Origin: Streptomyces sp. WMMB 322
Lineage (GTDB): Bacteria > Actinomycetota > Actinomycetes > Streptomycetales > Streptomycetaceae
Direction of reading: 5' to 3'
DNA: 64,000 bases
Assembly: GCF_900090145.1 (NCBI RefSeq)
Contig: NZ_FMHI01000007.1
Span: 62,001-126,000 of the forward strand
The notes under the pieces were generated by a model that did not search any database, was not told the DNA's origin, and worked only from the letters and a program-made list of their open reading frames with translations. Each line of letters opens with the position of its first letter. The stretch's first letter is position 1. Below are positions 45,187 to 53,697 of the stretch, piece by piece. Made by a program: the position numbers and the translations under genes.

Positions 45187-46262
45187 TTCACGACGATCGA
45201 CGTCCACGACTTGATCCAGCGCTCGCGGTGTTCGTCGATCCTCGCCGGGTCCATGGTGGCCGCGTCCCCGGTGCTCCGGCCGTACTTGGTGAACACCTCG
45301 GGCAACTCGGCGTCCTCACGGGCCGGGTTGACGAACATCTGCAGCGGCAGGTCCTCCTGGAAGGTCCGGCTGAGCATGTAGTCGAGCAGCGCCCTGCCGC
45401 CCTCGGCGTTGCGGGCGCCCTCCAGGAGCCCGGCGAACTCCGTCTGCTGGAAGCACGTCCGCTTCGCGATGCCCGTGGGCGCCTCCGCCGGGAGCGGCTT
45501 CTTGCCCAGTACCTCGGCGGGCGGGCTGGAGGCGTAGGAGACGACGAGGGGCCGGTCGCCCTTGCCCTTGCCGCCGGCCGAGCCGCTGAACCGCTCGTTG
45601 TACGCCTGCTCCCAGCCGTCGACGACTTCGACGCCGTTGGCGCGCAGCTTCTTCCAGTAGTCCTCCCAGCCGCTGTCCCCGTACTCGTCGACGGTGGCCA
45701 GCAGGAAGCCCAGCCCGGGCGAGGAGGTGGCGGCGTTCGGGGTGACGAGGAGGTTCTTGTACTCGGGGTCGGCGAGGTCGTCCAGTGAATCGGGCGGCGT
45801 CCGGTCCCGCTTCTCGAACCAGCCGCGGTCGTAGTTCACGCATATCTCACCGGAGTCGACGGGCGTGACGCGGTTCCGCTCCTTGTCGAGCTGCAGCTCG
45901 GCGGGTACGTGGCCGAGGCCGTCGGCCTTGTACGGCTCGAAGACCCCCTTGCCGAGGGCCCGGGAGAGCAGGGTGTTGTCGACGCCGAAGAAGACATCGC
46001 CCTGCGGATTGCCCTTGTTGAGGACCGCCTGGTTCACGGCGGCGCCGGCGTCACCGCCACGCAGCACCTTCACCGTGTAGCCGGTCCGCTCCGTGAACTT
46101 CTTCAGCACCGGCTTGGAGACGGCGAAGGAGTCGTGCGTGACAAGGGTGACGGTCTTGTCGTCGTCGCCGCCCTGTCCTGAACCGCCGCACGCGGTGAGT
46201 GCGCCCGTGAGGGCGAGGACGCCGGCGGTGGCCGCGGCTGCGCGCAGCACATGCTTGTTCAT
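45183..46262 (-). CDS. thiB: Thiamine-binding lipoprotein
   Basis: A 359-residue substrate-binding protein. It has a signal sequence with lipobox LTAC (GVLALTGALTACGG). The mature protein starts KTVTLVTHDSFAVSKPVL, typical of ThiB/TbpA, followed by GDVFFGVDNTLLSRAL and LLVTPNAATSSPGLGFLLAT. The start is ATG 46262 or ATG 46271; the Shine-Dalgarno AGGAAG ends 3 bases before the latter. The TPP riboswitch directly upstream supports the assignment. It is the first gene of thiB-thiP-thiQ. Confidence 0.93.
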   Translation of the reverse strand: MNKHVLRAAAATAGVLALTGALTACGGSGQGGDDDKTVTLVTHDSFAVSKPVLKKFTERTGYTVKVLRGGDAGAAVNQAVLNKGNPQGDVFFGVDNTLLSRALGKGVFEPYKADGLGHVPAELQLDKERNRVTPVDSGEICVNYDRGWFEKRDRTPPDSLDDLADPEYKNLLVTPNAATSSPGLGFLLATVDEYGDSGWEDYWKKLRANGVEVVDGWEQAYNERFSGSAGGKGKGDRPLVVSYASSPPAEVLGKKPLPAEAPTGIAKRTCFQQTEFAGLLEGARNAEGGRALLDYMLSRTFQEDLPLQMFVNPAREDAELPEVFTKYGRSTGDAATMDPARIDEHRERWIKSWTSIVVK

Positions 46263-46271
46263 AGAAATCAT

Positions 46272-46408
46272 CGACTTCCTACCCGGCATGACCCGGGCGA
46301 GGTTCGAGGGTCTGCGGGCCGTACGTGCACCCGGCCGCGGACGCCGCCCGGCGCCCCGCGGGGTGTACGTGCAACCGCACTCTCAGCGCTGTGTGCGCTC
46401 CCCTGTCG
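46272..46408 (-). promoter_or_regulatory. TPP (thiamine pyrophosphate) riboswitch
   Basis: Reading the minus strand, the conserved CUGAGA is at 46385-46380 and the second conserved block ACCCUCGAACCUCGCCCGGG begins at about 46311. It is followed by GUCAUGCCGGGUAGGAAGUCG. A long GC-rich variable stem lies between the blocks. The closing stem pairs CGAC (46408-46405) with GUCG just before the ATG at 46271. That would enclose the AGGAAG Shine-Dalgarno, so ligand binding should block translation of thiB. Confidence 0.94.
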
Positions 46409-46516
46409 GTCTGCTGTCTGTTGTGCGGGCCCTCGTCGCTTGATGTGCCTGCGACAAGGCGCCCCGACGAAGATTACCAGCCACCCCCGCGTCGGCCCCG
46501 GCCCGCTCGCTCCGGT

Positions 46517-46567
46517 ACGAACACCCCGGTACCCGGTATCCGGTACCCGGCACGAACACCCCGGTAC
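46517..46567. repeat. GGTACC-rich direct repeats behind rlmN
   Basis: Two identical 16-base copies (46517-46532 and 46552-46567) with CCGGTACCCGG words between them that are partly self-complementary. They lie between the rlmN stop and the riboswitch. They may act as the rlmN terminator; otherwise no function is visible. Confidence 0.5.
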
Positions 46568-46604
46568 GGGCCGGGCCCGCCCGAACGCACCGGGCGGCGC
46601 CGGC

Positions 46605-47741
46605 TCAGCGTTCCGTCGCCGCCAACTGCCCGCAGGCGCCGTCGATCTCCTGCCCGCGGGTGTCCCGTACGGTCACCGGCACGCCGTGTGCCTGAAGCGC
46701 CTGCACGAACGCGGCCTCGTCCTCGGGGCGCGACGCCGTCCACTTCGAGCCCGGAGTCGGATTGAGCGGAATCAGATTGACGTGCACGGGCCTGCCCTTG
46801 AGCAATCGCCCCAGCAGATCCGCCCGCCACGCCTGGTCGTTGATGTCCTTGATCAGCGCGTACTCGATCGAGACGCGGCGCGAGGACTTCGCCGCGTACT
46901 CCCATGCGGCGTCCAGCACCTCGCGGACCTTCCAGCGGGTGTTGACCGGGACGAGGGTGTCGCGCAGTTCGTCGTCCGGCGCGTGCAGCGAGACGGCCAG
47001 ACGGCACTTGAAGCCCTCGTCCGCGAACCGGAGCATCGCCGGGACGAGCCCCACCGTCGAGACCGTGATCCCGCGCTGCGAGAGCCCCAGCCCGTCGGGC
47101 TCCGGATCGGTCAGCCGCCGGATCGCACCCACGACGCGCTTGTAGTTGGCGAGCGGCTCGCCCATGCCCATGAAGACGATGTTCGACAGCCTCGCCGGAG
47201 TTCCGGCCGCGCCTTCCGCCTGGCCGCCGGCTCCCGGAACCTCGCCGTCGCGCAGCGCCCGCACACCGTCGACGATCTGGTGGACGATCTCGGCGGTCGA
47301 CAGATTCCGGTCGAGCCCCGCCTGACCCGTCGCGCAGAACGGGCAGTTCATGCCACAGCCCGCCTGCGAACTGATGCACATCGTGACCCTGTCCGGGTAG
47401 CGCATCAGGACCGACTCCACGAGGGTTCCGTCGTGGAGCTTCCACAGCGTCTTACGGGTCATGCCCTCGTCGCAGCTGATGTGCCGCACCACGCTCATCA
47501 GGTCCGGCAGCAGCTCGGCGGCGAGCTTCTCGCGTGCCGCCGCGGGGATGTCCGTCCACTGCGCGGGGTCGTGCGCGAGCCGGGAGAAGTAGTGCTGCGA
47601 CAGCTGCTTGGCCCGGAACGGCTTCTCGCCCGCCCCGGCCACGGCCTCCCGGCGCTCGGCGGGCGTGAGATCGGCAAGGTGCCGCGGCGGCCTGGCGGCC
47701 CCCCGCGGCGCGACGAAAGTCAGTTCTCCGGGCTTCGGCAT
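46605..47741 (-). CDS. rlmN: Dual-specificity 23S rRNA/tRNA adenine C2-methyltransferase
   Basis: A radical-SAM enzyme that methylates C2 of A2503 in 23S rRNA and A37 of tRNAs. It has 378 residues. The cluster motif is [24 protein letters not shown] and [13 protein letters not shown] are family signatures, and the C-terminal catalytic Cys is in [10 protein letters not shown] chose ATG 47741 ([10 protein letters not shown]). A short Gly/Ala insertion ([17 protein letters not shown]) breaks the middle. The upstream side borders the foreign region at 47.9-49.7 kb. Confidence 0.95.
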   Translation of the reverse strand: MPKPGELTFVAPRGAARPPRHLADLTPAERREAVAGAGEKPFRAKQLSQHYFSRLAHDPAQWTDIPAAAREKLAAELLPDLMSVVRHISCDEGMTRKTLWKLHDGTLVESVLMRYPDRVTMCISSQAGCGMNCPFCATGQAGLDRNLSTAEIVHQIVDGVRALRDGEVPGAGGQAEGAAGTPARLSNIVFMGMGEPLANYKRVVGAIRRLTDPEPDGLGLSQRGITVSTVGLVPAMLRFADEGFKCRLAVSLHAPDDELRDTLVPVNTRWKVREVLDAAWEYAAKSSRRVSIEYALIKDINDQAWRADLLGRLLKGRPVHVNLIPLNPTPGSKWTASRPEDEAAFVQALQAHGVPVTVRDTRGQEIDGACGQLAATER

Positions 47742-47914
47742 AGCCGTACCAGTGTCGCAGACCGGGGGAGGTGGCCCAGGCCGGAGAGGTGCGACGACAG
47801 TCACCATCCGGCATCGACTGTCAGCGCCGGCCAACCTCGCACGGCCCAGAGACGGCCCGAGGACCGAACTCCTGGTCTGGTGATGTCAGCCCTGAACCCC
47901 CACACTCCAATGAC

Positions 47915-48256
47915 ATGGGGGACAACGGACTGTGGATCGCAACGCTCACAGGCTTCACGGCTGTGCTGGCGAGCCGGGTGACCAGCCGCGGGCACACACG
48001 AGCCGCGCAGCTGCAAGCCGAGGCAGCAGCAGCCATTCAAGACAAGGCGCGACGAGACGAAGAGAGACGGACGTCGTACCTCGCCTTCCTTGAGCAAGCC
48101 CACCTCATGGGCAGTGAGTACCGCCGTACTCCAGCCATCCTCAGCGTTGAAGATCGCCAGGAACGCAGCGGGCGCCTCCTAGAGCATCGGGCACGCCTAC
48201 GCGAGCGCTATGGGGCCTTTGCCAAGAACTCGTCTCATTTGGAGAGTCTGCGGTAG
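47915..48256 (+). CDS. Small membrane-anchored hypothetical protein, probably truncated
   Basis: A 113-residue ORF from ATG 47915. A short hydrophobic segment (LWIATLTGFTAVLASRV) is followed by a basic/acidic, Ala-rich coiled-coil-like part (AQLQAEAAAAIQDKARRDEE, then RRTSYLAFLEQAHL). This layout is common in Streptomyces proteins that are longer at the C-terminus. The last codons (HLESLR) run into the transposase remnant on the other strand, so the natural C-terminus seems to be lost. I do not recognise a function. Confidence 0.55.
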   Translation: MGDNGLWIATLTGFTAVLASRVTSRGHTRAAQLQAEAAAAIQDKARRDEERRTSYLAFLEQAHLMGSEYRRTPAILSVEDRQERSGRLLEHRARLRERYGAFAKNSSHLESLR

Positions 48257-48357
48257 CAGATGAGGATGCAGGCGATGCTGGTGAAGGCGAGGAAGTGGTC
48301 AGCTTTGCGTTCGTAGCGGCGGTGGAGGTGGCAGCAGCCGGCGAGCCAGGCCATGCG
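48235..48357 (-). pseudogene. IS5-family transposase, C-terminal remnant
   Basis: Reading the minus strand, about 40 codons encode MAWLAGCCHLHRRYERKADH followed by FLAFTSIACILICYRRLSK and a stop. This is the typical C-terminus of Streptomyces IS5-type transposases. Upstream of MAWLAG the frame continues as unrelated sequence, so the catalytic part has been deleted. No inverted terminal repeats could be paired. Confidence 0.75.
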
Positions 48358-48464
48358 GACAAACATGTCGGGCGCGCTTGACTTGTTGTCGAACTTCGGA
48401 ACAACCAAATACGACATAGCCCAGCAGATTCGCCCAATAGCAGTCGAGACCCATGGAGCATTGA

Positions 48465-49274
48465 ATGCCACGCCATGACACGTCAAACGCGCCCGTCTTC
48501 AGTCTGTACTACATCGCTATCGATACCGAGGCCGGCGTGACGCCGGAGCAATTCGAAGCCTTTGTTCGCCATAAAGGCGTGCACATTCCCTGCTACCCCG
48601 GATGGCGCTGGACGCTGCTGCGCGGCCTGCGTGGCGAACGAGCAGGCCAATACATGATGCTGTTCGAAATCGATGACGCCGGGCAGCGCGACCGCTACCT
48701 GGCGGCTGACGGCAATCAAACAGAATTGGCACGCCAGTTCTGGCGCGATCGCCGCGAGGCGCGGGAGCTTATCCGCGAATGGAAGAAATACGCCACATTC
48801 AGCGAATTGCCCACGATCTATACCGACTACCGCTTGCTGGCGGAAAACAAGAAAAGCACCGTCGCCGATGGGCCGCGTTATCAGGAGCGCCACCCAGGAG
48901 AAGAACCTCTCGCCCGGGTGATCGGCATCCACAATCTCGCGCTGCGCCCCGACGTCCGGGCAGATACCTTCGAAAGCTTCATCGCTGAAAATCATCATCG
49001 CATCGAGGACTATCCCGACTGGAAATTCCGCCTGCTGAAAGGCGAGCGCGGAAACCGGCTGGATCAGTATGTAGTGCTGATGGAGATTGCCAGCCTCGCG
49101 GCACTCCATGCGTTCTATCCTGATGCGGACATCGCGACTGCTGAGGCTGCTGCATTCGCCAAATCCTATCGGGACACGAAGCAGATGTACGAGGAATGGA
49201 AGCAGCTGGCTTCGTTCTCCGGCTCACCGCAGATCTACACCGATTACCTGTCGGTGGCGGAAAGCCTGAGCTGA
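48465..49274 (+). CDS. Two-domain hypothetical protein of foreign origin
   Basis: A 269-residue protein not recognised as a named family. It consists of two copies of one domain. In copy 1 (about 13-125) VTPEQFEAFVRHKGVHIPCY is followed by PGWRWTLLRG, AGQYMMLFEID, and EWKKYATFSELPTIYTDY. In copy 2 (about 146-263) VRADTFESFIAENHHRIEDY is followed by PDWKFRLLKG, LDQYVVLMEI, and EWKQLASFSGSPQIYTDY. The pattern suggests a tandem dimeric alpha/beta-barrel (ferredoxin-like) fold. ATG 48465 has GGAG six bases upstream. Codons such as AAA, GAA, ATT and CAA are common, unlike neighbours. The gene sits between two transposase remnants, so transfer from a lower-GC bacterium is likely. Confidence 0.82.
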   Translation: MPRHDTSNAPVFSLYYIAIDTEAGVTPEQFEAFVRHKGVHIPCYPGWRWTLLRGLRGERAGQYMMLFEIDDAGQRDRYLAADGNQTELARQFWRDRREARELIREWKKYATFSELPTIYTDYRLLAENKKSTVADGPRYQERHPGEEPLARVIGIHNLALRPDVRADTFESFIAENHHRIEDYPDWKFRLLKGERGNRLDQYVVLMEIASLAALHAFYPDADIATAEAAAFAKSYRDTKQMYEEWKQLASFSGSPQIYTDYLSVAESLS

Positions 49275-49300
49275 CGCAAGTGAGGTGATCTCACCGAATT

Positions 49301-49600
49301 TCAGTTGGTCTTGCCGTGTTCGAAATGAGTGAGTTCAAGTGCGGCTCTGACGATGTGGCTGATCTTGCGGGGGCTGGTTGTGACGTGTCGCAGGGCGCGC
49401 CAGCGGCCGGTGAGCAGGGCGAATCCGCGTTCGCCGAGACATCGCAGGCTGCGGAGTAGGGCGTTGTGGGTTCGCGTGTCCACGTCGAGCACCTGACCAT
49501 CTGCTGGCTGCTTGATCGGTGTGAACACGCCGATGCCGACTGCGTCGTAGCCGTTGTCGGCCAGGGTGGGCAGGGCGAGTTGCGAGGCGGCCGGGACTGA
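49301..49600 (-). pseudogene. Second transposase C-terminal remnant (DDE type)
   Basis: On the minus strand the frame reads LALPTLADNGYDAVGIGVFT, then PIKQPADG, DVDTRTHNALLRSLRCLGER, GFALLTGRWRALRHVT and ALELTHFEHGKTN before the stop at 49301. This is the C-terminal third of an IS5-superfamily DDE transposase from a different subgroup than the remnant at 48.2 kb. The upstream catalytic part is missing; the frame joins unrelated sequence near 49600. Confidence 0.78.
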
Positions 49601-49601
49601 T

Positions 49602-49676
49602 GCACGGGTCCGGGCTCACTTCGCCGGAGACCCGCTTCCCTCGGACTACCTGCTCGTCGACGCCTCCTCACGCTGA
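49602..49676 (+). pseudogene. 3' end of an unidentified coding sequence
   Basis: A short plus-strand frame reads ARVRAHFAGDPLPSDYLLVD, then ASSR and a stop, with Streptomyces-like codon use. No start codon or upstream body is present, because the frame joins the transposase remnant. It looks like the tail of a gene cut off by insertion or deletion. Too short to identify. Confidence 0.35.
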
Positions 49677-49796
49677 CAGGGAGCGGCGCCCGGGTACGGG
49701 ACGGGAGGACGGAGGCAGGAGCCGGGCTGCGGGGCCGGGTGGTGGAGGCGCGGAACGAGGGGGCTGCCGCATACCGCATCCAGCGGCCCGTCCCGC

Positions 49797-50915
49797 TCAG
49801 CCCCCGCCGACGAATGCGACGAGCAGCAGCCACACGACCGGGGCCGTCGGGAGGAGCGAGTCGAGCCGGTCCATGATGCCGCCGTGTCCGGGGAGCAGTG
49901 TGCCCATGTCCTTGATGCCCAGGTCGCGCTTCATCATGGACTCGCCGAGGTCGCCCAAGGTGGCGGTGACCGCCACTGCCATGCCGAGCAGCAGGCCCTG
50001 CCACCAGACGCCGCCCTCTACCAGGAACTGCATGCACAGGGCCCCCGCCACCATGCAGAAGGCGATGGCGCCGCCCAGACCCTCCCGCGTCTTGCCGGGG
50101 CTGATGCTCGGCGCAAGCTTGTGGGTGCCGAAGCGCCAGCCCACGGCGTACGCACCGGTGTCGCTGACGACGGTCAGCAGCAGGAACGTCAGTACCCGCC
50201 ACGGACCGTCGTCCGCGGCGAGCATGAGCGCGACGAACGTGGCGAGGAACGGCACGTAGAACGTGGCGAAGACGGCCGCTGTCACGTCCCGCAGGTACTC
50301 GTCGGGCGACTCGGTCATCCGCCACACGAGCACGGCGAGGGCCGTCAGCGCCATGATCACCCATGCGCCCTCGGGCCCCCGCAGATAGCCCGCGATCACC
50401 ATGGCGGCGCCGCCCACGCCCAGCGGCACCAGCGGTGCCTGGATCTCCTTGCACTCGCTGAGCCGTGAGGTCAGCTCCCACAGACCGACGACGACGGCGA
50501 CGACTATCACGCCGAGGAAGACGGGCTTGTAGAGGAAGAGCGAGGCGAGGATGACCGCGCCGAGTCCGACGCCCACTCCTATCGCGGCACGAAGGTCCCG
50601 TCCGGCTCGCTTCTTGCCGCCGAGCGGGGCGGGGCCGGGGTCACCGGGGGCGGGGCGTCTGCCGCCGCCGTCCCGGCTGCCGGAGCCGCCGGAGCCGTGG
50701 GAACCGCCTTGTCCGGGCCCGCTCTGGTCACCGCCAGGGCCGCCCGGGTCGGACACGATGGGCATACGCCGAGTCTGCGGCACGGCACCGGTCCCGTGCG
50801 CGGGAGCTTCACCCGTGCCGGGCTGGAAGGCGCTCCCGGACACGGCGCCACCCCGGGCGCGTGCGTCCGGGGGTCCGGTACGGGGCGGCGGGGCTCCCCA
50901 CGTTGAGTCGTTCAC
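49797..50915 (-). CDS. cdsA: Phosphatidate cytidylyltransferase (CDP-diglyceride synthase)
   Basis: Makes CDP-diacylglycerol from phosphatidic acid and CTP, the entry to phospholipid synthesis. It has 372 residues. An N-terminal cytoplasmic tail of about 110 Gly/Pro/Ser-rich residues precedes about eight membrane segments. The family signature is near the C-terminus: LGDLGESMMKRDLGIKDMG, then LLPGHGGIMDRLDSLL. SDTGAYAVGWRFGTHKL is also typical. GTG 50915 is the start. It follows frr by 61 bases, in the conserved order rpsB-tsf-pyrH-frr-cdsA. Confidence 0.95.
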   Translation of the reverse strand: MNDSTWGAPPPRTGPPDARARGGAVSGSAFQPGTGEAPAHGTGAVPQTRRMPIVSDPGGPGGDQSGPGQGGSHGSGGSGSRDGGGRRPAPGDPGPAPLGGKKRAGRDLRAAIGVGVGLGAVILASLFLYKPVFLGVIVVAVVVGLWELTSRLSECKEIQAPLVPLGVGGAAMVIAGYLRGPEGAWVIMALTALAVLVWRMTESPDEYLRDVTAAVFATFYVPFLATFVALMLAADDGPWRVLTFLLLTVVSDTGAYAVGWRFGTHKLAPSISPGKTREGLGGAIAFCMVAGALCMQFLVEGGVWWQGLLLGMAVAVTATLGDLGESMMKRDLGIKDMGTLLPGHGGIMDRLDSLLPTAPVVWLLLVAFVGGG

Positions 50916-50976
50916 AGATTGCAGCCTCAGACCTCGGACCTCGGACGGATCTCGGACAGTCCCGCACGCGGGGACC

Positions 50977-51534
50977 TCAGACCTCGAGCAGCTCGGCTTC
51001 CTTGTGCTTGAGCAGCTCGTCGATCTGTCCCGTGTACTTCGACGTGGTGTCGTCGAGCTCCTTCTCGGCCCGGCGCCCCTCGTCCTCGCCCACGTCGCCG
51101 TCCTTGATGGCGGCCTCGAGGGTCTCCTTGGCCTTGCGGCGGACGCTGCGGATGGAGATCTTCGCGTCCTCGGCCTTGCCCTTGGCGACCTTGATGTACT
51201 CCCTGCGGCGCTCCTCGGTCAGCTCGGGGAAAGTCACCCGGATGATATTGCCGTCGTTCGACGGGTTGACGCCCAGGTCGGAGTCGCGGATCGCCTGCTC
51301 GATGTTGCGCAGCGAGCTCTTGTCGAACGGCGTCACCACCGCCATCCGCGGCTCCGGAACCGAGAACGATGCCAGCTGGTTGATCGGCGTCATCGTGCCG
51401 TAGTACTCCGCCACGATCTTGTTGAACATCGCAGGATGCGCACGGCCCGTGCGGATCGCGGCGAAGTCCTCTTTGGCGACCACGACCGCCTTCTCCATCT
51501 TCTCCTCGGCTTCGAGGAGGGTCTCTTCGATCAC
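50977..51534 (-). CDS. frr: Ribosome recycling factor
   Basis: Splits the post-termination ribosome together with EF-G. The 185-residue length matches the family exactly from GTG 51534, which has AGGAG six bases upstream. Signatures are [13 protein letters not shown] near the N-terminus, [20 protein letters not shown] in the centre and [13 protein letters not shown]. The three-helix core is intact. It lies between pyrH and cdsA, 160 bases after pyrH. Confidence 0.97.
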   Translation of the reverse strand: MIEETLLEAEEKMEKAVVVAKEDFAAIRTGRAHPAMFNKIVAEYYGTMTPINQLASFSVPEPRMAVVTPFDKSSLRNIEQAIRDSDLGVNPSNDGNIIRVTFPELTEERRREYIKVAKGKAEDAKISIRSVRRKAKETLEAAIKDGDVGEDEGRRAEKELDDTTSKYTGQIDELLKHKEAELLEV

Positions 51535-51694
51535 CACGTGCTCCTGGTTTCCTTGAATGAGCCTTGCGGATAAGCCCTGTTTCCTGCACGGTGTCCGACC
51601 GGCAGGCGGTTGTCCACCCCGTGTCGAGCCGTTCGTACGACGGCGAGTCACCCCGCGGCACCGAGCCGCACCCGCGCCTGCCGAAGGCCGAACG

Positions 51695-52465
51695 TCAGCC
51701 TCTCGTGCCCTGGTTGCTCACCAGGGTGCCGATCTTCTCACCCTTCACCGCTCGCGCGATATTGCCCTCCGCGAGCAACTCGAAGACCAGGATCGGCAGT
51801 TTGTTGTCCCGGCAGAGCGTGACGGCCGTGGCGTCGGCGACCTTCAGGTCGCGCGTGATGACCTCGCCGTACTCGAGGGCGTCGAACTTCACCGCGTCCG
51901 GATTCTTGGCCGGGTCCGAGTCGTAGACGCCGTCCACACCGTTCTTGCCCATCAGCAGCGCCTCCGCGTGGATCTCCAGGGCGCGCTGCGCGGCAGTGGT
52001 GTCGGTGGAGAAGTACGGCATGCCCATACCGGCGCCGAAGATGACGACCCGGCCCTTCTCCAGGTGCCGCACCGCACGGAGCGGAATGTACGGCTCAGCG
52101 ACCTGCCCCATGGTGATCGCCGTCTGGACGCGGGAGTCGATCCCCTCCTTCTCCAGGAAGTCCTGGAGCGCCAGGCAGTTCATGACGGTGCCGAGCATCC
52201 CCATGTAGTCGGAGCGCGCACGGTCCATTCCGCGCACCTGCAGCTGGGCACCGCGGAAGAAGTTGCCGCCGCCGATGACCACGGCCAGCTCCGCGCCGTC
52301 GCGTACGACGGACGCGATCTCGTGGGCCATCTTGTGCACGATGTCGGGATCGACGCCGAGCCCCCCGCCGCCGGCGAACGCCTCACCGGAGAGCTTGAGC
52401 AGGAAACGCTTGCGGCCGCTGCGGCTGCTCCTGCCTGTGTCGGATGTATCGCTGTCCTTGCTCAT
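51695..52465 (-). CDS. pyrH: Uridylate kinase
   Basis: Phosphorylates UMP to UDP in pyrimidine synthesis. It has 256 residues of the amino-acid-kinase fold. Signatures are [13 protein letters not shown], then [11 protein letters not shown] and [40 protein letters not shown] and [10 protein letters not shown] are also present. A hydrophilic N-terminal tail ([17 protein letters not shown]) precedes the core. ATG 52465 has GGAG upstream. Confidence 0.97.
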   Translation of the reverse strand: MSKDSDTSDTGRSSRSGRKRFLLKLSGEAFAGGGGLGVDPDIVHKMAHEIASVVRDGAELAVVIGGGNFFRGAQLQVRGMDRARSDYMGMLGTVMNCLALQDFLEKEGIDSRVQTAITMGQVAEPYIPLRAVRHLEKGRVVIFGAGMGMPYFSTDTTAAQRALEIHAEALLMGKNGVDGVYDSDPAKNPDAVKFDALEYGEVITRDLKVADATAVTLCRDNKLPILVFELLAEGNIARAVKGEKIGTLVSNQGTRG

Positions 52466-52625
52466 GAACTCTCCTCGTGCACATACGAAGAGGCCACTGC
52501 CGGCGGATCTCGAAATCCCTGGTGCGGCAATGGCCTCCTCGTCACAACTGCCCTGTGCCCGACCTTATCGGGCGCGTACCGCGCGCGTGCGTCACGCGTC
52601 GGCACGCCTGCACGGGGCCGGTACC

Positions 52626-53462
52626 TCAGGCACCCACGCGGAAACGCGCGAAGTGCTTCAGCGAGACGCCCGCTTCTTCCAGGACCTTCTGGACGCTCTT
52701 CTTGTTGTCCTTGGCGAAGGGCTGGTCGAGGAGGGTGTTCTCCTTGAAGAAGCCCGTGACGCGACCCTCGACGATCTTGGGCAGCGCCTGCTCCGGCTTG
52801 CCCTCCTCGCGTGCGGTCTCCTCGGCGATGCGGCGCTCGTTCTCGACGGTCTCGGCCGGGATCTCGTCGCGGGTGAGGAACTTCGGCGCGAAGGCGGCGA
52901 TGTGCTGCGCGACGTCCTTGGCGACCTCCGCGTTCTCCTTGTCCAGCTCGACGAGCACGCCGACCTGCGGAGGCAGGTCCGGGCTCGTGCGGTGCAGGTA
53001 GGAGGCGACGTAGGCGCCGGAGAACTGGGCGAAGCGGTCCAGGACGATCTTCTCGCCGAGGTTGGCGTTGGCCTCGTCCACGTACGCCTGGACGGTCTTG
53101 CCCGGCTCGATCTCCGAGGCGAGCAGCGCCGCGGTGTCGGCGGGGGAAGTGGCGGCGACGTGGCCTGCGATGGCGTCGGCGACGGCGAGGAACTTCTCAC
53201 CCTTCGCGACGAAGTCCGTCTCGCACTTGAGCTCCACGAGCACGCCGGAGGCGTTGTCGTCTGCGATGCGGGCGACCAGCGCGCCGTTCGAAGCGGTGCG
53301 GCTCTCGCGCTTGGCCACGCCCTTCTGGCCCTTGACGCGCAGAACCTCGACGGCCTTGTCGACGTCGCCCTCGGACTCCTCCAGGGCCTTCTTGCAGTCC
53401 ATCATGCCGGCGCCGGTGAGCTCACGGAGCTTCTTGACGTCGGCGGCGGTGTAGTTCGCCAT
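52626..53462 (-). CDS. tsf: Elongation factor Ts
   Basis: Nucleotide exchange factor for EF-Tu, 278 residues, normal length. The N-terminal UBA-like domain reads [20 protein letters not shown]. The core motif [16 protein letters not shown] and the C-terminal helices [17 protein letters not shown] are intact. It is downstream of rpsB with a hairpin in the gap, which may set the ratio of S2 to EF-Ts. Confidence 0.97.
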   Translation of the reverse strand: MANYTAADVKKLRELTGAGMMDCKKALEESEGDVDKAVEVLRVKGQKGVAKRESRTASNGALVARIADDNASGVLVELKCETDFVAKGEKFLAVADAIAGHVAATSPADTAALLASEIEPGKTVQAYVDEANANLGEKIVLDRFAQFSGAYVASYLHRTSPDLPPQVGVLVELDKENAEVAKDVAQHIAAFAPKFLTRDEIPAETVENERRIAEETAREEGKPEQALPKIVEGRVTGFFKENTLLDQPFAKDNKKSVQKVLEEAGVSLKHFARFRVGA

Positions 53463-53651
53463 GCTTGGTTTCCTTCTGTGACCAGGCTCCGCCTCACGTC
53501 CGCACTTCGCAGCGCGGGGGCGGAACTCGTGTCCTTCTTGAGGTCTCTTCGCGGCCGGTCCGGGGCGTCGCCGGTCACCGTCGTGCGGTGCGGCGGAGCC
53601 GCGCGTGAGTCTGCGTCGCTTCCCGGGCGGCCGTGGCAATCGTCACGGGGC

Positions 53652-53684
53652 GCGGCGGACGGCGGCGAAAAAGCCGCCCGCCGC
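53652..53684 (-). terminator. Hairpin in the rpsB-tsf gap (possible attenuator)
   Basis: A 12-base-pair stem with one G-U pair (arms 53652-53663 and 53673-53684) and a nine-base loop containing five U on the minus-strand transcript. It lies 14 bases after the rpsB stop. It could cut down read-through into tsf, as reported for attenuator-like sites at this position in other bacteria. Confidence 0.65.
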
Positions 53685-53697
53685 ACCCAATGGGACG

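Noticed and set aside
47900..49700. An intact insertion sequence or composite transposon
   Set aside because: Both transposase frames lack their catalytic parts, the two belong to different subgroups, and no paired terminal repeats or target duplication could be found.
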